From Sternotherus odoratus (Eukaryota > Chordata > Testudines > Kinosternidae), in NCBI GenBank assembly GCA_032164245.1, contig JAVMKO010000003.1, positions 37,822,890 through 37,886,889 on the forward strand: a stretch of DNA of 64,000 nucleotides, given 5' to 3'. The position numbers and the translations under genes were made by a program. The first letter of the stretch is position 1; each line of letters begins with the position of its first letter. The notes under the pieces are model-generated. The model did not search any database, was not told where the DNA came from, and saw only the letters and a list, made by a program, of their open reading frames with translations. Shown here one piece after another: positions 27,715-40,892 of this stretch.

Positions 27715-30700
27715 CTACAATAATTTAAAGAAAAAAAGCAGCTATTTCTGTGAATCTCTTTATATCTTTTATATGTTGAATCTTAAGCAAAAGCATTTAC
27801 TAATGCATAGTAATACATCTCGAACACAAGCTTTTTAATTTCTGAACAGTTATTTATTCTTGTAGTCACTTGCAGTTAGAGTTCAATAAGCTATGTTTCT
27901 GATTTACAGCCAGTTGGAGTTAAATACCTGCCACTGTGAGGTTTAATACTAACACAAAATGTACACCTAAGGAACTGGACAGTAACATACTTAGGTGTTA
28001 ATCACATGGCAACAAACTTACGTTTAGCAACAAACAAACATGACAGGGCTTTTAATTTAGCAACTTTGTTGGGCTAAAGGGGAGGAAAAGGGTAGTATAA
28101 AAGAAGAGTGCTTAAAGGAGAAAAAGAATCAGTTGACTCAAAAGTGGTTTAAAGAACAAAAGTTCAAGGTTTCCTCACAAAAGGCAAAGTTTACAAAGCC
28201 CTTCTCATTAAATGCCAAATCTTTTCACAGTGAGTCTCTTGTATATCTGTTCCAGCATACTAACACTAATACTAATTACATTTTTTAAAAAGTCAAGTGT
28301 CAGGGAAACATCCATTCTCAACTCCTTACAATGTTTTTCCCGTGAATTGAATAAAAAGGGTAGTTCACAAACATTGGCCAGCACGGTTAGTACATTAGTT
28401 TGACTATATTACAAAAGAATAATAGACAATATAGTAAGGTAGAAAAAAGTTAATTAGGATCCTGAATCAGCTCCCTGTGATTCCAATGGAAGATGGATCA
28501 GATCCTTAGGTAATTAATAGTAGGCTTCCATCAGCATAAAATACTGACTGGCTGCAGTTTATTGTTGCATACTTACCAATTTTGTTACTACTTGTATGTA
28601 CTACTTCAGGATCTTCAGCTGTTTGTTTTTTGAGCCTTTGAAGATATTTTTCAGCCAAATATTTAAAAACTGAAAATACAAAAATGATACTTAGAGTGTG
28701 AGAATCTAAGATAGGGATCTCCACATGGACAGCTTTGCAAAGCTTCATAATATATCAGCTCATCTTAGTGTTACAGATTCATTTTGGTAACAAAGCTGAG
28801 TTATAAGCACCTGATTTGATACTATGGACCCCAGTCTTGCAAGCAATTCCATGTGGGGAGATTGCTATTCCAGTACAGAGCATCACTAACTTCCACGTGG
28901 GTCTACACAGAGTCACTTGCAAGAACAGGGCCATATTTAGTTTGTTATGCTTTATACCGCAGGGCATGGATCCATATATGTTGTCATAAAGATTACAACT
29001 TGTAGATACTGTTAAAATAAGGTAGCATCTTTAAGCATTTACTACACATAAGTCTTACAGCAATTGTAAAACAAGATTCTTTAAAAAAATCAAAAAAATT
29101 GGGTAATGAGTATTCTCAGTACTAATTTAACTGTTCTACCTTTATGAGGATAGAATTGTGAGTAGTCTACTATATGTGGGAATTTTCAGAAGCCATACAC
29201 AGTATGAACAACTATCTACTTTAATAATGCACATATAGATGGATTTTTAAATTTGTTTATTTTTCCCTTGAAAATTTGTTTTCCAGGATAAAAATCTAAG
29301 TGAAAAGCAGAAATAGGTACAGTAGTTCATTTCTGGATTTTGTCTGGTGATACAAGAAATGAGATTAAATCAGAATGACAGGGCACCCTATACATGTCAG
29401 AAAGGGACTTCCTGGAATATATTACTATCGTGAAATGGAATTTATGCATAAAAATAGCAGTATTATAGAAGCTGATATGACATTACTAACAGACGGCTGC
29501 ATCCATATTCAAAGTTTTTCAGCAATTATGTTTAACTGTACACTGTTGAACAACTTGGAATCCATAAGTACTTAATCCTTATCAGTAAATTTTTCCGAGC
29601 CTAATTCCCATTGAAAGCCAATAGGATTTCAATACCTAAATCACTTAATCAGTTTTGAAAATTTTACTTTTATCCTAAGTGTGAAAGAAAAATGGAAGAG
29701 AACTGCAAGTAAAGAAAAAATATTACACAACTGTATCAAGTGAAAATAAAATTTAAGATATTATTCCCCAGTGTGACTACAGTGAAGTGCCAGGAAATAA
29801 GAGAGTGTCCAAAAACGTTATAAAACCAGTAGAACTACCAGGCTACACGGCTATATATTTGCCATATCTCTTACCTTCTGTTACATTTAGGTCCTCTTTC
29901 ACTGATGCTCGGTAGAATCTTAACTTTAACTTTTTTGCCAATGCTTCTGCCTCTTCACTGCACAACAGAAAGAGACTTGTAAATACTGATTTGTATATTA
30001 TGTCAGTGTTTATCAATACTGTACACAAAATTTTTTGGAATTAATTTAGTCAGAAAATTAGGGGAGGAGGTAGCTGCTCTTTAATTACTTCATGACCTGT
30101 CCATTTTAACAATAAGATGTTTTGTTGGAGCATTCCTTTTCAATTAAAAATTATTACATTTTCATGTCTATTTGATTGTGTTTTTTAAAAAAACCTCCCT
30201 AGCAGTAGTGAGACGGGTGTCGTAAAAGCCAAAGGGCAGGAGGTTGCAACTAATCAAGACATCAGATTAGGACAGCCTGAATGAAAATTTTAGTAGTATG
30301 AACAGAGAGACAAGTAAAATCTTACTGATTGTTTTACTGGAGTAGAGAGCGGGGAACCAGATTGGAAAGGACCAAAGAGCTAGAAAAAATAAACCCGATG
30401 CAAGGTTACACAGGGTACATTTCAATGAGTTTAGAGATGAAAGGCAGAAGACAGGGCATGAGCTGGAAAGGGATGAGGGGTTTTTATTTTGGTTTTGAAA
30501 AGTAAGTGGGAGACCATAGTATGCTTGTATTGTGAAGCGAAAACTTGAGAGTGAAATTTTAAGGAGTTGAGGGAGAGCATGAGAACTAGGACAAGGGATG
30601 TCATGAGGTGGGAAGGGATGAGGAGGAAGGTTTACAGAAGTAAATGAGGTGAGAAACCTCTGTTGTTGACATGGATGAAAGAGGAGGTCACATTTGATCT

Positions 30701-33700
30701 TGTTTATTTTCTCTTTGAAAATCAGTAATATCCTGTGTGGGTGCAGGAAGGGAAGTTGAGCTTTAGAAGGATATCAAAGGGGGAAAACAGGCAGAGAGGA
30801 TAGTCAGTGTGGGAAACAATGAGAGGGAGAAGTAGTTTAGCTAGACCAGGAAAACTGCAGCACTAAAGGAAGGGAGACTGAATTAACAGTAGAAATGTTC
30901 AGCATGGTCATCCAACTTTCTCCAGAGGCACAAATAGGAGTAGAGGAAGTGGATGCTCGGGGGGAATGAGAGTTGCAATTTCTGAGTTTGACTCCAGGGT
31001 GAGGGAGAGAGTGGAACAGAATGAATTGAAAATTCCGGCTAGGAAGGAGAGAGCAGGGAATAGGGAGCTGACAGTGCCTGAACTTGTGGATGTTAATGGG
31101 TTGTACATTTCTAGAATATGGAAATATAGTATTTTTATAAAACATGAGTATATGAAAGAACAATTTCAAGACGAGAAAACAAAAGCAAACATATAAAGGC
31201 ACATTTTAAAATCTGTTTAACACAGTTTGGCCACCGTGTACATTCACTAACCAAACTAGACTATAAAACATGGCTGGGCTACAGCTGAGTTTAACAACTA
31301 TTGTAAAATTTGGACTGCAGAGAAGGCACATTTTACAGTTCCCTGAGTACAAAATGGAGAAATTTCTCATTGTGGCCCAAGCAGACTATAGGGGTTCTCT
31401 GCTCATTTTTGAAGGTGCTTAGAAGACAAAAGAAAAAAAAAAGAAAACTTGAAGTGAGCACTAAGTCCCCATTCTGGCAAACACATAAGTACATCAGTAA
31501 CTTTGCTCATGGGAGTAGCATCACTAAGGTATGTGGAATTATCCAAGTGTGGTTGCAGAATTAGGCCATAGGTTTGGAAATGTAATAAACATATGATTAC
31601 ATTAGTCTTCACCATCAGTTCCCATAGATTTTGAAAAATAAAAGACTGTAATAAATCCTCTGATTTCAAAAGACAATATGATGAAACTCGTACTTCTTTA
31701 TACAAGAATCATCCAGGAGGTCAATCTTATTTTGCACAAGCACGGTGGGAATGTCTCCAACTTCAGCCACTACTTTCTCCTTCCACGTGGGGATTGTTTC
31801 AAAAGAGTCCCGGTCAGTGGTAGAAAATACAAGCACACAAGCCTGGGCTCCTAAAAACAAAGACAATTACCAATTAAGAGAAAAATAAAGACAAACCTAT
31901 AAAAAGGTATTTGCGAAATCATATGGTGGCTTTTCTTTTTATTTCAGAAGGGAAGAGTTTTATTACTGTACTGTGTCAAAATGGTTAGGAAGCCTCAAAG
32001 TAAGATTAATAGACTGTCATCTTATTTTGGTCATTAATACAGTTCTTCAAGATAGTTGTCATTCTGCTACCTTTTAGGCTACTCCAGCAGTCAGAGAAAG
32101 ATGGGGAAGGGAAGAGAGAGACAGAGAAAGGTCTGTCTGTTGCTCATTTTTACTAATATAGGAGGCTTCTCAGATACTATGGTAAGGGTCATACAAGGAC
32201 CTAGGTAACCTTTAATATCTGTAAAGATACTTCATATTGTAAGTATGCCATCTACTTCTGAGATTTGTTACATTTAGGTGAAAAATTCAGGTGAAAAAAT
32301 GCTGTAGCAATTTGGTTTTTTGGACATTTTTTTGCTTGAAAAGTAAAAATTGTTAGGGTTCTGTTTTGTTTTACGAACGAATACTTTTCCCAAAGAGCTT
32401 TAAAAAAAAAAGTTAATTTCTAATTCACGCTCATTTCCCTCATGTCATTTTGAAGAAAATGACCAAAATTTTACAACTTTACAACATTTATACATAATGG
32501 CAGCAACTCTTTTGCTATTGTAATGGTAGTGCAATGGATTGTCAATCAGCTACTGAATATACAGTTGGACCCCGCAATACCACGACGATCGGGATCCAAA
32601 AATACTTGATTGCGGTAAACACGGGGTCACGCGACATCAAAGTGCCGTGCACCGCCGCCATCAGGAGCCACGCACGCCCCGCGTTATAAGCGGATTCACA
32701 CTATAGGAGGGCACGGTATTGCGGGGTTCCACTGTATTACTTGTAAAGTGGCTGACAATCATTACTGAAAATTTGAGTCAATGGTCTTTTGATTATCCAG
32801 GGGCTCAAAGGCATCAGCAAGCTCGAACTCATAGGGAACCTTAATGATTTATATTCCTTTCAAAACTTCTGTCTAATAGTTACTATTATAATGCTGGATA
32901 CTCGTTACCCACATAAATATTCAATATTTTTATGACATCTGCTTGGCCTCCAAGATATACTGTGGCAGATATCTTACTGGGCACTTTGTGGAAAAATATT
33001 TTCTTTAATCAATGTGAATTTTCTAAGTTTCAGCTTCATTGAATATCCCTTTGTTATTGTATAAGAGCAAGTAGAGGGTGTCAATCTGGTTTTTCTAAAC
33101 CATTCATTATTGTGTATACTTTTCTCAGGTCCCCCTTGTTCATTTTCTCACTAAGGTGAAATAGGCACAAATTTTCCAATCTAATCTTCACCTGAGGATT
33201 TTTCTCTGATCCTAAGTACTCTCATCACCCATCTTCAACACCCCTCTATTTCTGCTATATCTTTTTTCCAATACAGTAACAAGAACCACACACAGTATAC
33301 CAGGTAAGGCATTACAATATCATTATATATCTCAGTGGATTATTTTCCATATTATTCTCTATCCTATTCCTTATGTATCCATCATCTCATTTGCTTTTTT
33401 GACCACAGTTACATATTGGGCAGCGGTCTTCATTGAGGTGTCCACAGTGATGTCCAGGTCTTTTTCCTGAGCTGATACAAATAATTTAGAATCAGAAAAG
33501 TGTATGTGTAGATCAAATTATTCCCTCCAATGTGCATTATCTTGTATGTGTCAACACTGAATTTCATCTGCACTGGTTGCCCATTCACCTAGCTTAGTTA
33601 GGAGTCTCTGAAGCTCAGAAATGCAACGGGGCAGGCACCTCCTTCTGGAAGCCTCATCTTGCTCAGTTTTGACACCGTTTCTGTGGCTATAGAAGCCTTT

Positions 33701-36475
33701 TAAGATATCCCCACATCCAGATTGGGCTCTTGGGAAATCCCTGCCCCATTTCCGTCTGAATGTTACAGCACAGAGATGACTTGCAACAACAGGTTTTTGA
33801 AGGGAGAATGTGGGAGGGAAGGTGGGATTTTTCTTTAAGATTGCTGAAATACAGCCCAAAGTTTAACTTGGCCTCAGAGTTAACTGAAAACTGCTAAAGG
33901 CCAGATATAGTCTTTATTCAATCAAACTCCTATTAATGTCAAAAAGAGTTGGCAGAAATAAAAACTAAGTAGAGACCCTTAGGATTTCTCCCCAAGACAT
34001 ACCAAATGCTATATGATCCTTATAAAAAAAAAAAGAGAGTATGGAGCTGCACACCAAATACAAATTACAAGAAGATAGATTTAGATGAATTAACTCCTCA
34101 CTCACACCTCTTAAGGCAGATCATTGTTTCTGCACCTTAACTAGAGGGCAAACTACCATACGACACGACACCAATAACAATAGCCATGTAGCAGGATCAT
34201 GCAGAAAGATGGCTGTAGAATTATACAAGTGTCTATGCCACTGTCTCTCAATTTTTCCACTGAGTGCTATGGGTCACCAGAATTCTTTTAGAAGCCCATT
34301 TAAACCACCATACATTAAGTACTTTTAGAGTGAGTTGTTTTCAAAGAGTGGGGATATAGGAGCAAGCTATATTATTTCCACTTCCCAGTTTAGATTTTTC
34401 TTTTTTTATCCATGATAAATTCTCGTGTTGGAAGGACCTGTTTAATTACACATGTACAAAAAAGGTTCTGACACCAAATATTCTCTCTTCCCCCCTCCTC
34501 ACATTTATCCTTCTGGCTTCAGAAATCTATCCAACCATAAGACTAATTATGTTCTATCCTATTTAAATGGCAGCTCTGTGAATTTTGCATTCAATGGCAC
34601 TTAATGAAGTCAGACATACTGCATGTCTGGGAATAAATGCTCAAGAATCTGAAAAGGTTCCCTCCCATTTGAAAAAAAGAGGAATAGTGTTGATAACTGA
34701 ACTGGTCTTTGCATTGCCATTAAATATAAAACATCCCTACCACTCCAAAAAGAAAGTTGGTTAGGCCAACTGTATTCATTTTTCTCAAGTGACCTATAAA
34801 AAATAAAGACCAACATGTAAAATATAGGGGGGTTTTACCTCTATAATAGGCCTTAGTTATTGCATCAAACTCCTCTTGACCTGCTGTGTCCCACAACATC
34901 AGCCTGACATCTTCATCATTAACTCTGAAATAAATTGAGTAAATATTTCATCAACACACTGAATACAGAGACTCAAGACTTAAGAGACACTCAAAACAAA
35001 GCACATGTATTCAAAATATTTCTCTTCTTTATAATGTATTTTGGATGTGAATGGAAAAAAATTAAAGTTTATTTTTCATCACTGACACTGTTAACCTTTT
35101 TGTATTTCATTCTGTTTGGACAGAGAAAAAAGGGCTAGTCTCATATGATCTAGTGCAATGCTAACGAGATGTTCGGTGGCACATTAAACACTAACAGATT
35201 TATTTGGGCATAAGCTTTCGTGGGTAAAAAAACCCACTTCTTCAGATGAATGGATTGGAATAGTGCAATGCTGTTGAGTTGAAATTTCCAATAGCACAGA
35301 AAATGTTCAAAGACAGAAAACAAGGACAAAAATCATGTTTTTTAAAATTCAGAATGAGTTTTGTAAATCCTGTGTTTTAACAAGAAAAAAAATGCAAAGA
35401 AAGCCTATGCTCCGTCAGCATATTTATTTATTTTACCTACTTAGGTGATCTGTGAACTTATGTTTTTCATTACCTTAATATCTTCCCCTCCTTTAAATAT
35501 GATTAGATATCAACTGCTAACACTATTGATAGTGTAAAAGTCTGAAACGGCTCTTTGACACCATTTTACATACAAAATCCTGCTTTCATTCATAAACGCA
35601 TACCTTATAACAAATATTTTCGTTTTTTAAAACAAGGAATGCAAATAAAAATCAGCAGTTCAGCATATAAAAACAAACCTTCCTAAAAAAGTCATCAAGT
35701 AGTCTGAAAGTTTGAGTTTTACTTTTTATTTCAAATGATAAATCTTGTACTTGAGAGGAAAACTGAGTGATCCAATTACTGTACATATGCTTCTCTTTTA
35801 GCCCTGTAGCAGGATGCTTGTGCAGAAGGCACCTAATCAGCCCCTACTCAGCCAGCCCCAATCAGGAGAAATGGAGTGGGGCTGGGGAAAGCCTGATGCC
35901 TGGCCTAAGGACTGGCTGCACCTGCTGGCCTGAGGACTATAAAGGCTGGGAGGAGGCCAGAAGACAGGGGGAATGGTCAGGGAAAGGTTTATCTGCTGAG
36001 TGGGTCCTGACTCTGTGGCTAGAAGGAGCCAATTTGTCTGGTAAGCCTGTATATAGCTGGACACTGGTGGTGGGACAATGCTGTAAATAAAGACATGGGT
36101 GCTGCACATTTAAAGCCTCTTGGAGCTTTATTAGGGGCCAGGGAGGCCCCAGGAAGTGGGCACCCTGTTACAAGCCCTCTGAACAAGATGTAAAAATAAT
36201 AATAAAATCCCTCCGGCTTTAGTCTGGGAGATGTGATTAGCAGGCATGTGGAGATTTGGAACTCATAACAGCACTAAGATAATAAAAGCTGAAGTAGCAT
36301 GACATCTGCTGAATACATACTGAATTTGTCTCTCCAGGAAATCTACTCCAATAGTTTTCTTGTAGTCTTTTGTAAAAATTCCTTTGCAATATCTCTGAAT
36401 CATACTGGACTTCCCAACTGCTCCATTTCCTACCACCACCACCTTGATGGCCACCTCCATATCCTCCTCCAACAT
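27575..36475 (-). CDS. RAB23: RAB23, Rab GTPase (six coding exons)
   Basis: Exons on the minus strand are 36475-36321, 34924-34839, 31850-31694, 29957-29875, 28669-28577 and 27714-27575. They total 714 nt, 237 aa plus stop, the same length as human RAB23. All introns are GT-AG with consistent phases. RAB23 is a ciliary/endosomal small GTPase that antagonises Hedgehog signalling. G1 P-loop GNGAVGKS at 16-23, switch I Thr41 (KKTIGVDF), G3 WDTAGQE with Gln68, and G4 NKID at 121-124. The long C-terminal extension ends PFSSCSIP, a CaaX-type prenylation site with Cys234, rather than the double-Cys tail of most Rabs. Start MLEEDMEVAIK matches the family; the first coding exon is preceded by an untranslated exon, probably in the CpG island at 41.3-42 kb. 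Confidence 0.97.
28577..28669 (-). CDS. RAB23: RAB23 coding exon 5
   Basis: 93 nt, phase 1 in and out, encoding VFKYLAEKYLQRLKKQTAED and the following linker PEVVHTSSNKIG. Acceptor TTTTCAG, donor GTAAGT. Confidence 0.95.
28778..29874. other. RAB23 intron, nothing recognised beyond old repeats
   Basis: AT-rich. About 29575-29665 contains the 'taggatttcaatacctaaatcactta...cagttttgaaaatttt' motif of an old sauropsid interspersed repeat. No exon or RNA gene is seen. Confidence 0.35.
29875..29957 (-). CDS. RAB23: RAB23 coding exon 4
   Basis: 83 nt encoding the split Asn, then EEAEALAKKLKLRFYRASVK and EDLNVTE. It contains the G5-like SVK region of the guanine pocket (RASVKED). Acceptor TTGTGCAG, donor GTAAGAG. 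Confidence 0.95.
31694..31850 (-). CDS. RAB23: RAB23 coding exon 3
   Basis: 157 nt encoding AQACVLVFSTTDRDSFETI, PTWKEKVVAEVGDIPTVLVQ and the guanine-binding NKID (121-124), then LLDDSCIK. Acceptor TTTTTAG, donor GTACGA. Confidence 0.95.
32562..32734. mobile_element. Pogo/Tigger-like MITE
   Basis: Terminal inverted repeats CAGTTGGACCCCGCAATACC and GGTATTGCGGGGTTCCACTG, flanked on both sides by TA (32560-32561 and 32735-32736). The 173-bp interior is CpG-rich, with no coding capacity. The CAGT ends with TA target duplication are those of the pogo/Tigger group. Confidence 0.8.
33100..33625 (-). mobile_element. CR1 LINE fragment, RT C-terminal part (antisense)
   Basis: The minus strand reads, with gaps, LQRLLTKLGEWATSADEIQ, a 'NxxxCxVMHxG'-like segment, then EKDLDITVDTSMKTAAQ and VVKKANEMM. 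These are the blocks after the catalytic motif in CR1 ORF2. Frame breaks mark it as dead. Confidence 0.65.
34839..34924 (-). CDS. RAB23: RAB23 coding exon 2
   Basis: 86 nt encoding VNDEDVRLMLWDTAGQEEF and DAITKAYYRG: the G3 motif with the GTP-hydrolysis Gln68. Acceptor TTTATTTCAG, donor GTAAAA. Confidence 0.95.
35165..35260. repeat. Dispersed repeat fragment ('cataagctttcgtggg' family)
   Basis: The 'ggtggcacattaaacactaa', 'gggcataagctttcgtggg' and 'cccacttcttcagatg' blocks recur in the same order at 45985-46085 and inverted at 61065-61150. Class unknown to me. Confidence 0.6.
35805..36172 (+). mobile_element. Solo LTR-like element (368 bp) with 5-bp target duplication
   Basis: It begins TGTAGCAGGATGC and ends CACCCTGTTACA, with AGCCC directly before (35800-35804) and directly after (36173-36177). 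A TATA box (actataaaggctggg) lies near 35937 and AATAAA near 36086. It sits in RAB23 intron 1, opposite in strand to the gene. The ends and layout resemble the larger element at 56245-57144. Confidence 0.8.
36321..36475 (-). CDS. RAB23: RAB23 coding exon 1 (contains start codon)
   Basis: 155 nt from ATG (36475-36473) to donor GTATGT. It encodes MLEEDMEVAIKVVVVGNGAV and the rest of the P-loop, then FTKDYKKTIGVDFLERQI. Acceptor-like CTCAGCTGCAG lies just upstream, so only a few untranslated bases precede the ATG in this exon. Confidence 0.95.
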
Positions 36476-36634
36476 CTCTGCAGCTGAGAACCTCTAGTTA
36501 CTTCTGGAGCATGAATTTTATCTCCCAAATCTGTAATTGAAGTAAATATTATGTTCATAAAAATACTGTAAAGAGAAGGAGGTCTTGTAAATAGACACTG
36601 GGCTGGACTCTCAAGATCCGGTTTCAATGTCCAG

Positions 36635-36720
36635 CTCTGCTACAGACTTCTTGTATGACTTTGGGAAAATCACTTTGTATCTCTGTGCCTCAGTTCTCCA
36701 TCTATAAAACAGGGCTAAAA
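36635..36720 (-). repeat. MIR-like relic (antisense)
   Basis: 'tgactttgggaaaatcac...ctctgtgcctcagttctccatctataaaacagggc' is the inverted MIR core. Confidence 0.6.
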
Positions 36721-36724
36721 ATTA

Positions 36725-38328
36725 GGGCTGTCAATTAATCGCAGCTAGCTCACGTGATTAACTCAAAAAATTAAGGACCATTAAGTCGCATTGTAAAAAA
36801 AGAGAATACCAATTAAAATGTATTAAATATTTTTGGATTTTTATTTTTTTTTCAAATATATTTATTTCTATTACAACACAGGATACAAAATGTACAGTGC
36901 TCACTTTATATTATTTTGGATTACAAATATTTCCACTTTAAAAATGATGAAATAGTATTTTTCAATTCACCTCATATAAGTACTGTAGTGCAATCTCTAT
37001 CGTGAAAGTATAATTTACAAATGCCAATTTTTTTTGTTACATAACTGCACTCAAAAAATAAAACAATGTAAAACTTCAGAGCCTAAAAGTCCACTCAGGC
37101 CTGCTTCTTGTTCAGCCAATCACTAAGACAAATAAGTGTTTTTACATTTATGGGAGATACTGTTACCTGCTGCTTATTTACAATGTCACCTGAAAGTGAG
37201 ACCAAGCATTCACATGGCACTTTTGTAGCCGGTGTTGCAAGGCATTTACATGCCAGTATGCTAAACAGTCATATGCCCCTTCATGTTTCAACCACCATTC
37301 CAGAAGACATGCTTCCATGCTGATGATGCTCATTAAATAAATAATACATACTGTTAATTAACTTTGTGACTGAACTCCTTGGGGGAGAATTTATGTCTCC
37401 TGCTCTGTTTTACCCACATTTCATGTTATAGCAGTCTTGAATGATGACCCCGTCCATGTTCATTTTAAGAACACCTTCACAGCAGATTTGGCAAAATGCA
37501 AACCAATGTGAGATTTCCAAAAATAAATACAGTATTCAATCCAAGATTTAAGAATCTGAAGTGCCGTCCAAAATCTGAGAGGGATGAGGTGTGGAGCATG
37601 CTTTCATACATCTTCAAACAGCAACACTCCAATGCGGAAACAACAGAACCCGAACCACCAAAAAACAAAATTAAACTTCTGCTTGTGGCAGAAAATGAAC
37701 ATGCGTCAGTCCATTCTGCTTTGGATTATTATTGAGCAGAACCCATCATCAGCATGGATGCATGTTCTCCAGAATTGTGGTTGAAGCATTAAAGGGCATA
37801 TGAATCTTTAGTGCATCTGGCATGTAAATATCTCGCAACGCCAGCTATGATGGTGCCATGTGAATGCTTGCTCTCACTTTCAGGTGACTTTGTAATCAAG
37901 AAGGGGGCAACATTATCTCCTTCAATGTAAACAAACTTTTTTTGTCTGAGTGACTGCCTAAACAAGTAGAAGAACTGAGTGGACTTGTAGGCTCTAAAGT
38001 GTTACACTGTTTTATTTTTGAATGCAATTTTCTTTTGCACATAATTCTACTTTGTAAGTTCAATTTTCACAAGAGAGAGATTGCATTACAGTATTAGGTG
38101 AATTGAAAAATACTATTTCTTTTGTTTTTTTACAGTGCAAATATTTGTAATAAAAATAAATATAAAGTGAGCATTTTATACTTTGTATTCTGTGTTATAA
38201 TTAAAATCAATATATTTTAAAATGTAGAACACATCCAAAATATTTAAATAAATGGTATTCTATTATTGTTTAGCAGCACGATTAATTGTGCAGTTAATCA
38301 CAATTAATTTTTAATCGCTTGACAACCC
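36725..38328. mobile_element. 1.6-kb foldback DNA transposon with about 600-bp inverted arms
   Basis: Terminal GGGCTGTCAA / TTGACAACCC, flanked by TA. The left arm (to about 37330) is the imperfect reverse complement of the right arm (from about 37742). Examples: 'gcattcacatggcac' at 37208 with 'gtgccatgtgaatgc' at 37853, 'aagtccactcag' at 37087 with 'ctgagtggactt' at 37975, and matching AT-rich blocks near the tips. A loop of about 410 bp (37331-37741) holds only short broken frames. It lies in RAB23 intron 1. Superfamily not determined. Confidence 0.8.
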
Positions 38329-38334
38329 TAATAA

Positions 38335-40015
38335 AAATACTTCCTTTGTTTGTCCTGCTTATTTAGATTGAACTGTTAGGGTGGGGATGGTCTCCTACTA
38401 TGTTTGTAGAGAGCCAGTACAAAGGCTCCTATCTCTGTTTGGGTTTCTAGGCACTACCAGGATACAAATAATACATAGCAGTAACAACAAGAGGGCAGTG
38501 CTGAGAGTGCACTGTTTTTACAAAAGATGATAAAAGTTTAGTGTTATTTCTATTCTAACATGTACTTTGTGTAAACTCTGAACATAGTTGCTATGTGCCA
38601 CAAACTGCTTGTCAAAGAGCTACTATTAGTTTTAAGCAACTTTACAAAGCTGCTATTTCGCAAGTACACAATTTACAATGTATTGCCTTATGAAAAGGAA
38701 AAATATGCATCCAAATCATACAAAGGCAAATACATGAGTTTTTGGTGTCTTTTGTTTTTACAGTTAGAAACTGAACCGAATGTGTGATAGACTATTGACA
38801 GAATTTCTCCTTGGCGGCCTCCAAGTCAACAGCTGCCTAAAATGAGAGTTTACAGAAAAAGAGATCTTTTGGTCTCAGCAGGTTGAGTAAATGGGGGAAC
38901 CAGGTCCTTCCAGTATGCAAATACCTGCATTTTGGTTACAAGAGATGTATTTAGCTTATACTCCACAGATTCAATTTCTAATAGGTATACCAGGCCTTAT
39001 AGTGTTCCACTAAAATCATTTAGACTTTTGCCATTGACCTCAATAAGAACAGGACTAGGACCTAAATTCACACCTATTTCTCCTATCTCATACAGATTCC
39101 TCAGGAAATGTTTGACTATACAATTAGTAAGTTTTTTATTCCAAAGCCATATGCCTTGTATTGATTCTTGTTAATCTTCTGAATAGCAATTCTTCCCCAG
39201 GGAATGAACAAATACCACTTTCAGGCAAGTTTAGGCACTGAAATGGTTTACTTATCCTTTGACATGGTAATAAGCGTTCACCAAGACACAAGTTATTTAT
39301 TATAGTATATTTAAAAATAATATGTGGGATTATGTTGTCATGTTTGTACAGCAGCTTTAAAAGCAGAATTTTCAATCAAACAATTTTTATAATGTTATCA
39401 TGATACTGCACTTACTTCACAATAGCTTCTATGCTTTCTCAATTTTGTATTTTCTTCCCTAAAAATATTAGGGAATTCTGAATTATATTATATCAAGAAA
39501 ATAACTGAAGTCAGACTTGAATTTAAAGGTTGTCTTCTCCACAAAGTTCAAATCAAAAGTGAAGTGATTAAGGAATAATTGCCATGTAAACCCGTGTGAA
39601 AGTTATTATTTGTATTCTGTTAGCACCCACACTGAGTTAGGCACTGTCCACTATACACAGATTGCCCCTTTAGGAAGTTTTAAAAAATCAAGGTAACTTT
39701 GGTTTGTTACCAAAATAAGCATAATGGCAATGATGCAAATTTCCATAATTTGTAAATGGGACCAAATTACTAGTGTAAATGGGCAAAGCTCACAGACAGA
39801 TTTTTAGTGATGTGCAGATCTTGCATGAACTAAATTTCTAATGTGAAAGCACAAAAAATGTAAAGTTAAACATGTTCTGAACATGCTTCATTCTGAGGTG
39901 CCAACAAGTACTTCACATACACTTGAAATGAACAGAGAGGGTTGTGGTGAAAAATAGGAGACTTCACATTTTATGGATGTAAGTTCATATCAGTAATGAA
40001 AGCACTGCTCTTTGC
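38335..40015. other. RAB23 intron 1, nothing recognised
   Basis: AT-rich sequence without exons or clear repeats. 39590-39655 ('ttatttgtattctgttagc') may be an old sauropsid SINE. Confidence 0.35.
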
Positions 40016-40019
40016 AGTA

Positions 40020-40175
40020 TTTGGATATTATAAAATTAATAACTAGCATTTCTATAGTATTAAGTACTTCTTGTGAGATCATTTCCCCATTTTTACAGAA
40101 GGGAAAATGAAGTGATGAAGGGACTTGTCCAAGGCCACACACTGGCAGAACTGGAATGCCTGATCCCCTCCTCTT
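40020..40175 (+). repeat. MIR/CORE-SINE-like relic
   Basis: 'cccatttttacagaaggg...gggacttgtccaaggccacac' is the MIR core in sense orientation. Confidence 0.55.
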
Positions 40176-40442
40176 CTCATCCATGTAAGTGGTGCCATAA
40201 GGACTGCAAAAGTGTGGGGGCCAACCTTGGCCTGGCTGCCCTTCCATCATGACCATGGGGCAGCTGGGCCAAATTTCAGCGAGTGATATTGTGACCTGTT
40301 ACAACACCACTCAAAACTGGCCTAGCGCCTGCCCAGCTGACATGACAGAAAGGTGGTGAGGCCAAGGGAAAGGATCTGGATCCAGCTCCGGTCAGAGGCT
40401 AAGAGATAGGGGCAGGACCCCGGCCTTCCCCCCATTGTGTAA

Positions 40443-40751
40443 AACCTCGATTTAACGGACTAATTCGGGCGAGGGGGTGTTCATTAAATCAGAAAGTCTG
40501 TTGTTTAATAATAATAAAAAAACGAGATGTCGGAGCAGCAGCCCGCCCGCCACAGGGCCAGGGCGGCAGCTCCGCAGCCCGCCTGCTGCTGGGACCCGGG
40601 CGGCAGCCAGGAGCCAGCCTGCCCGCTGTCTGGACCCGGGCGGCAGCCAGGAGCCGGCAGCCAGCCCTCGACAAATGGATTTCGGATGCATCAGACTTGC
40701 TTAGAAATTTTGTCCGTTGCATCCGAAGTCCGTTAAATCGAGGGTTTACTG
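40443..40751. mobile_element. Pogo/Tigger-like MITE with GC-rich internal repeat
   Basis: Left 'aaacctcgatttaacgg' and right 'ccgttaaatcgagggtttac' are inverted repeats. The right end reads ...TTACTG followed by TA, the pogo/Tigger signature; the left CAG has decayed. The middle contains two copies of GGACCCGGGCGGCAGCCAGG about 47 bp apart. The short open frames on both strands are products of GC content. Confidence 0.7.
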
Positions 40752-40892
40752 TACTTCTGAGTTCAGGTTCTCAAAATAGGGGGCATGCCCCCCATCTAAA
40801 GAGTATGAAGGGATGGCTCCTCTTTCTTCCATCTCCAGTAGTCCTACATGCAAGTAGTATTTAAGTACCACTATATTATCTCTCATTGTAGT

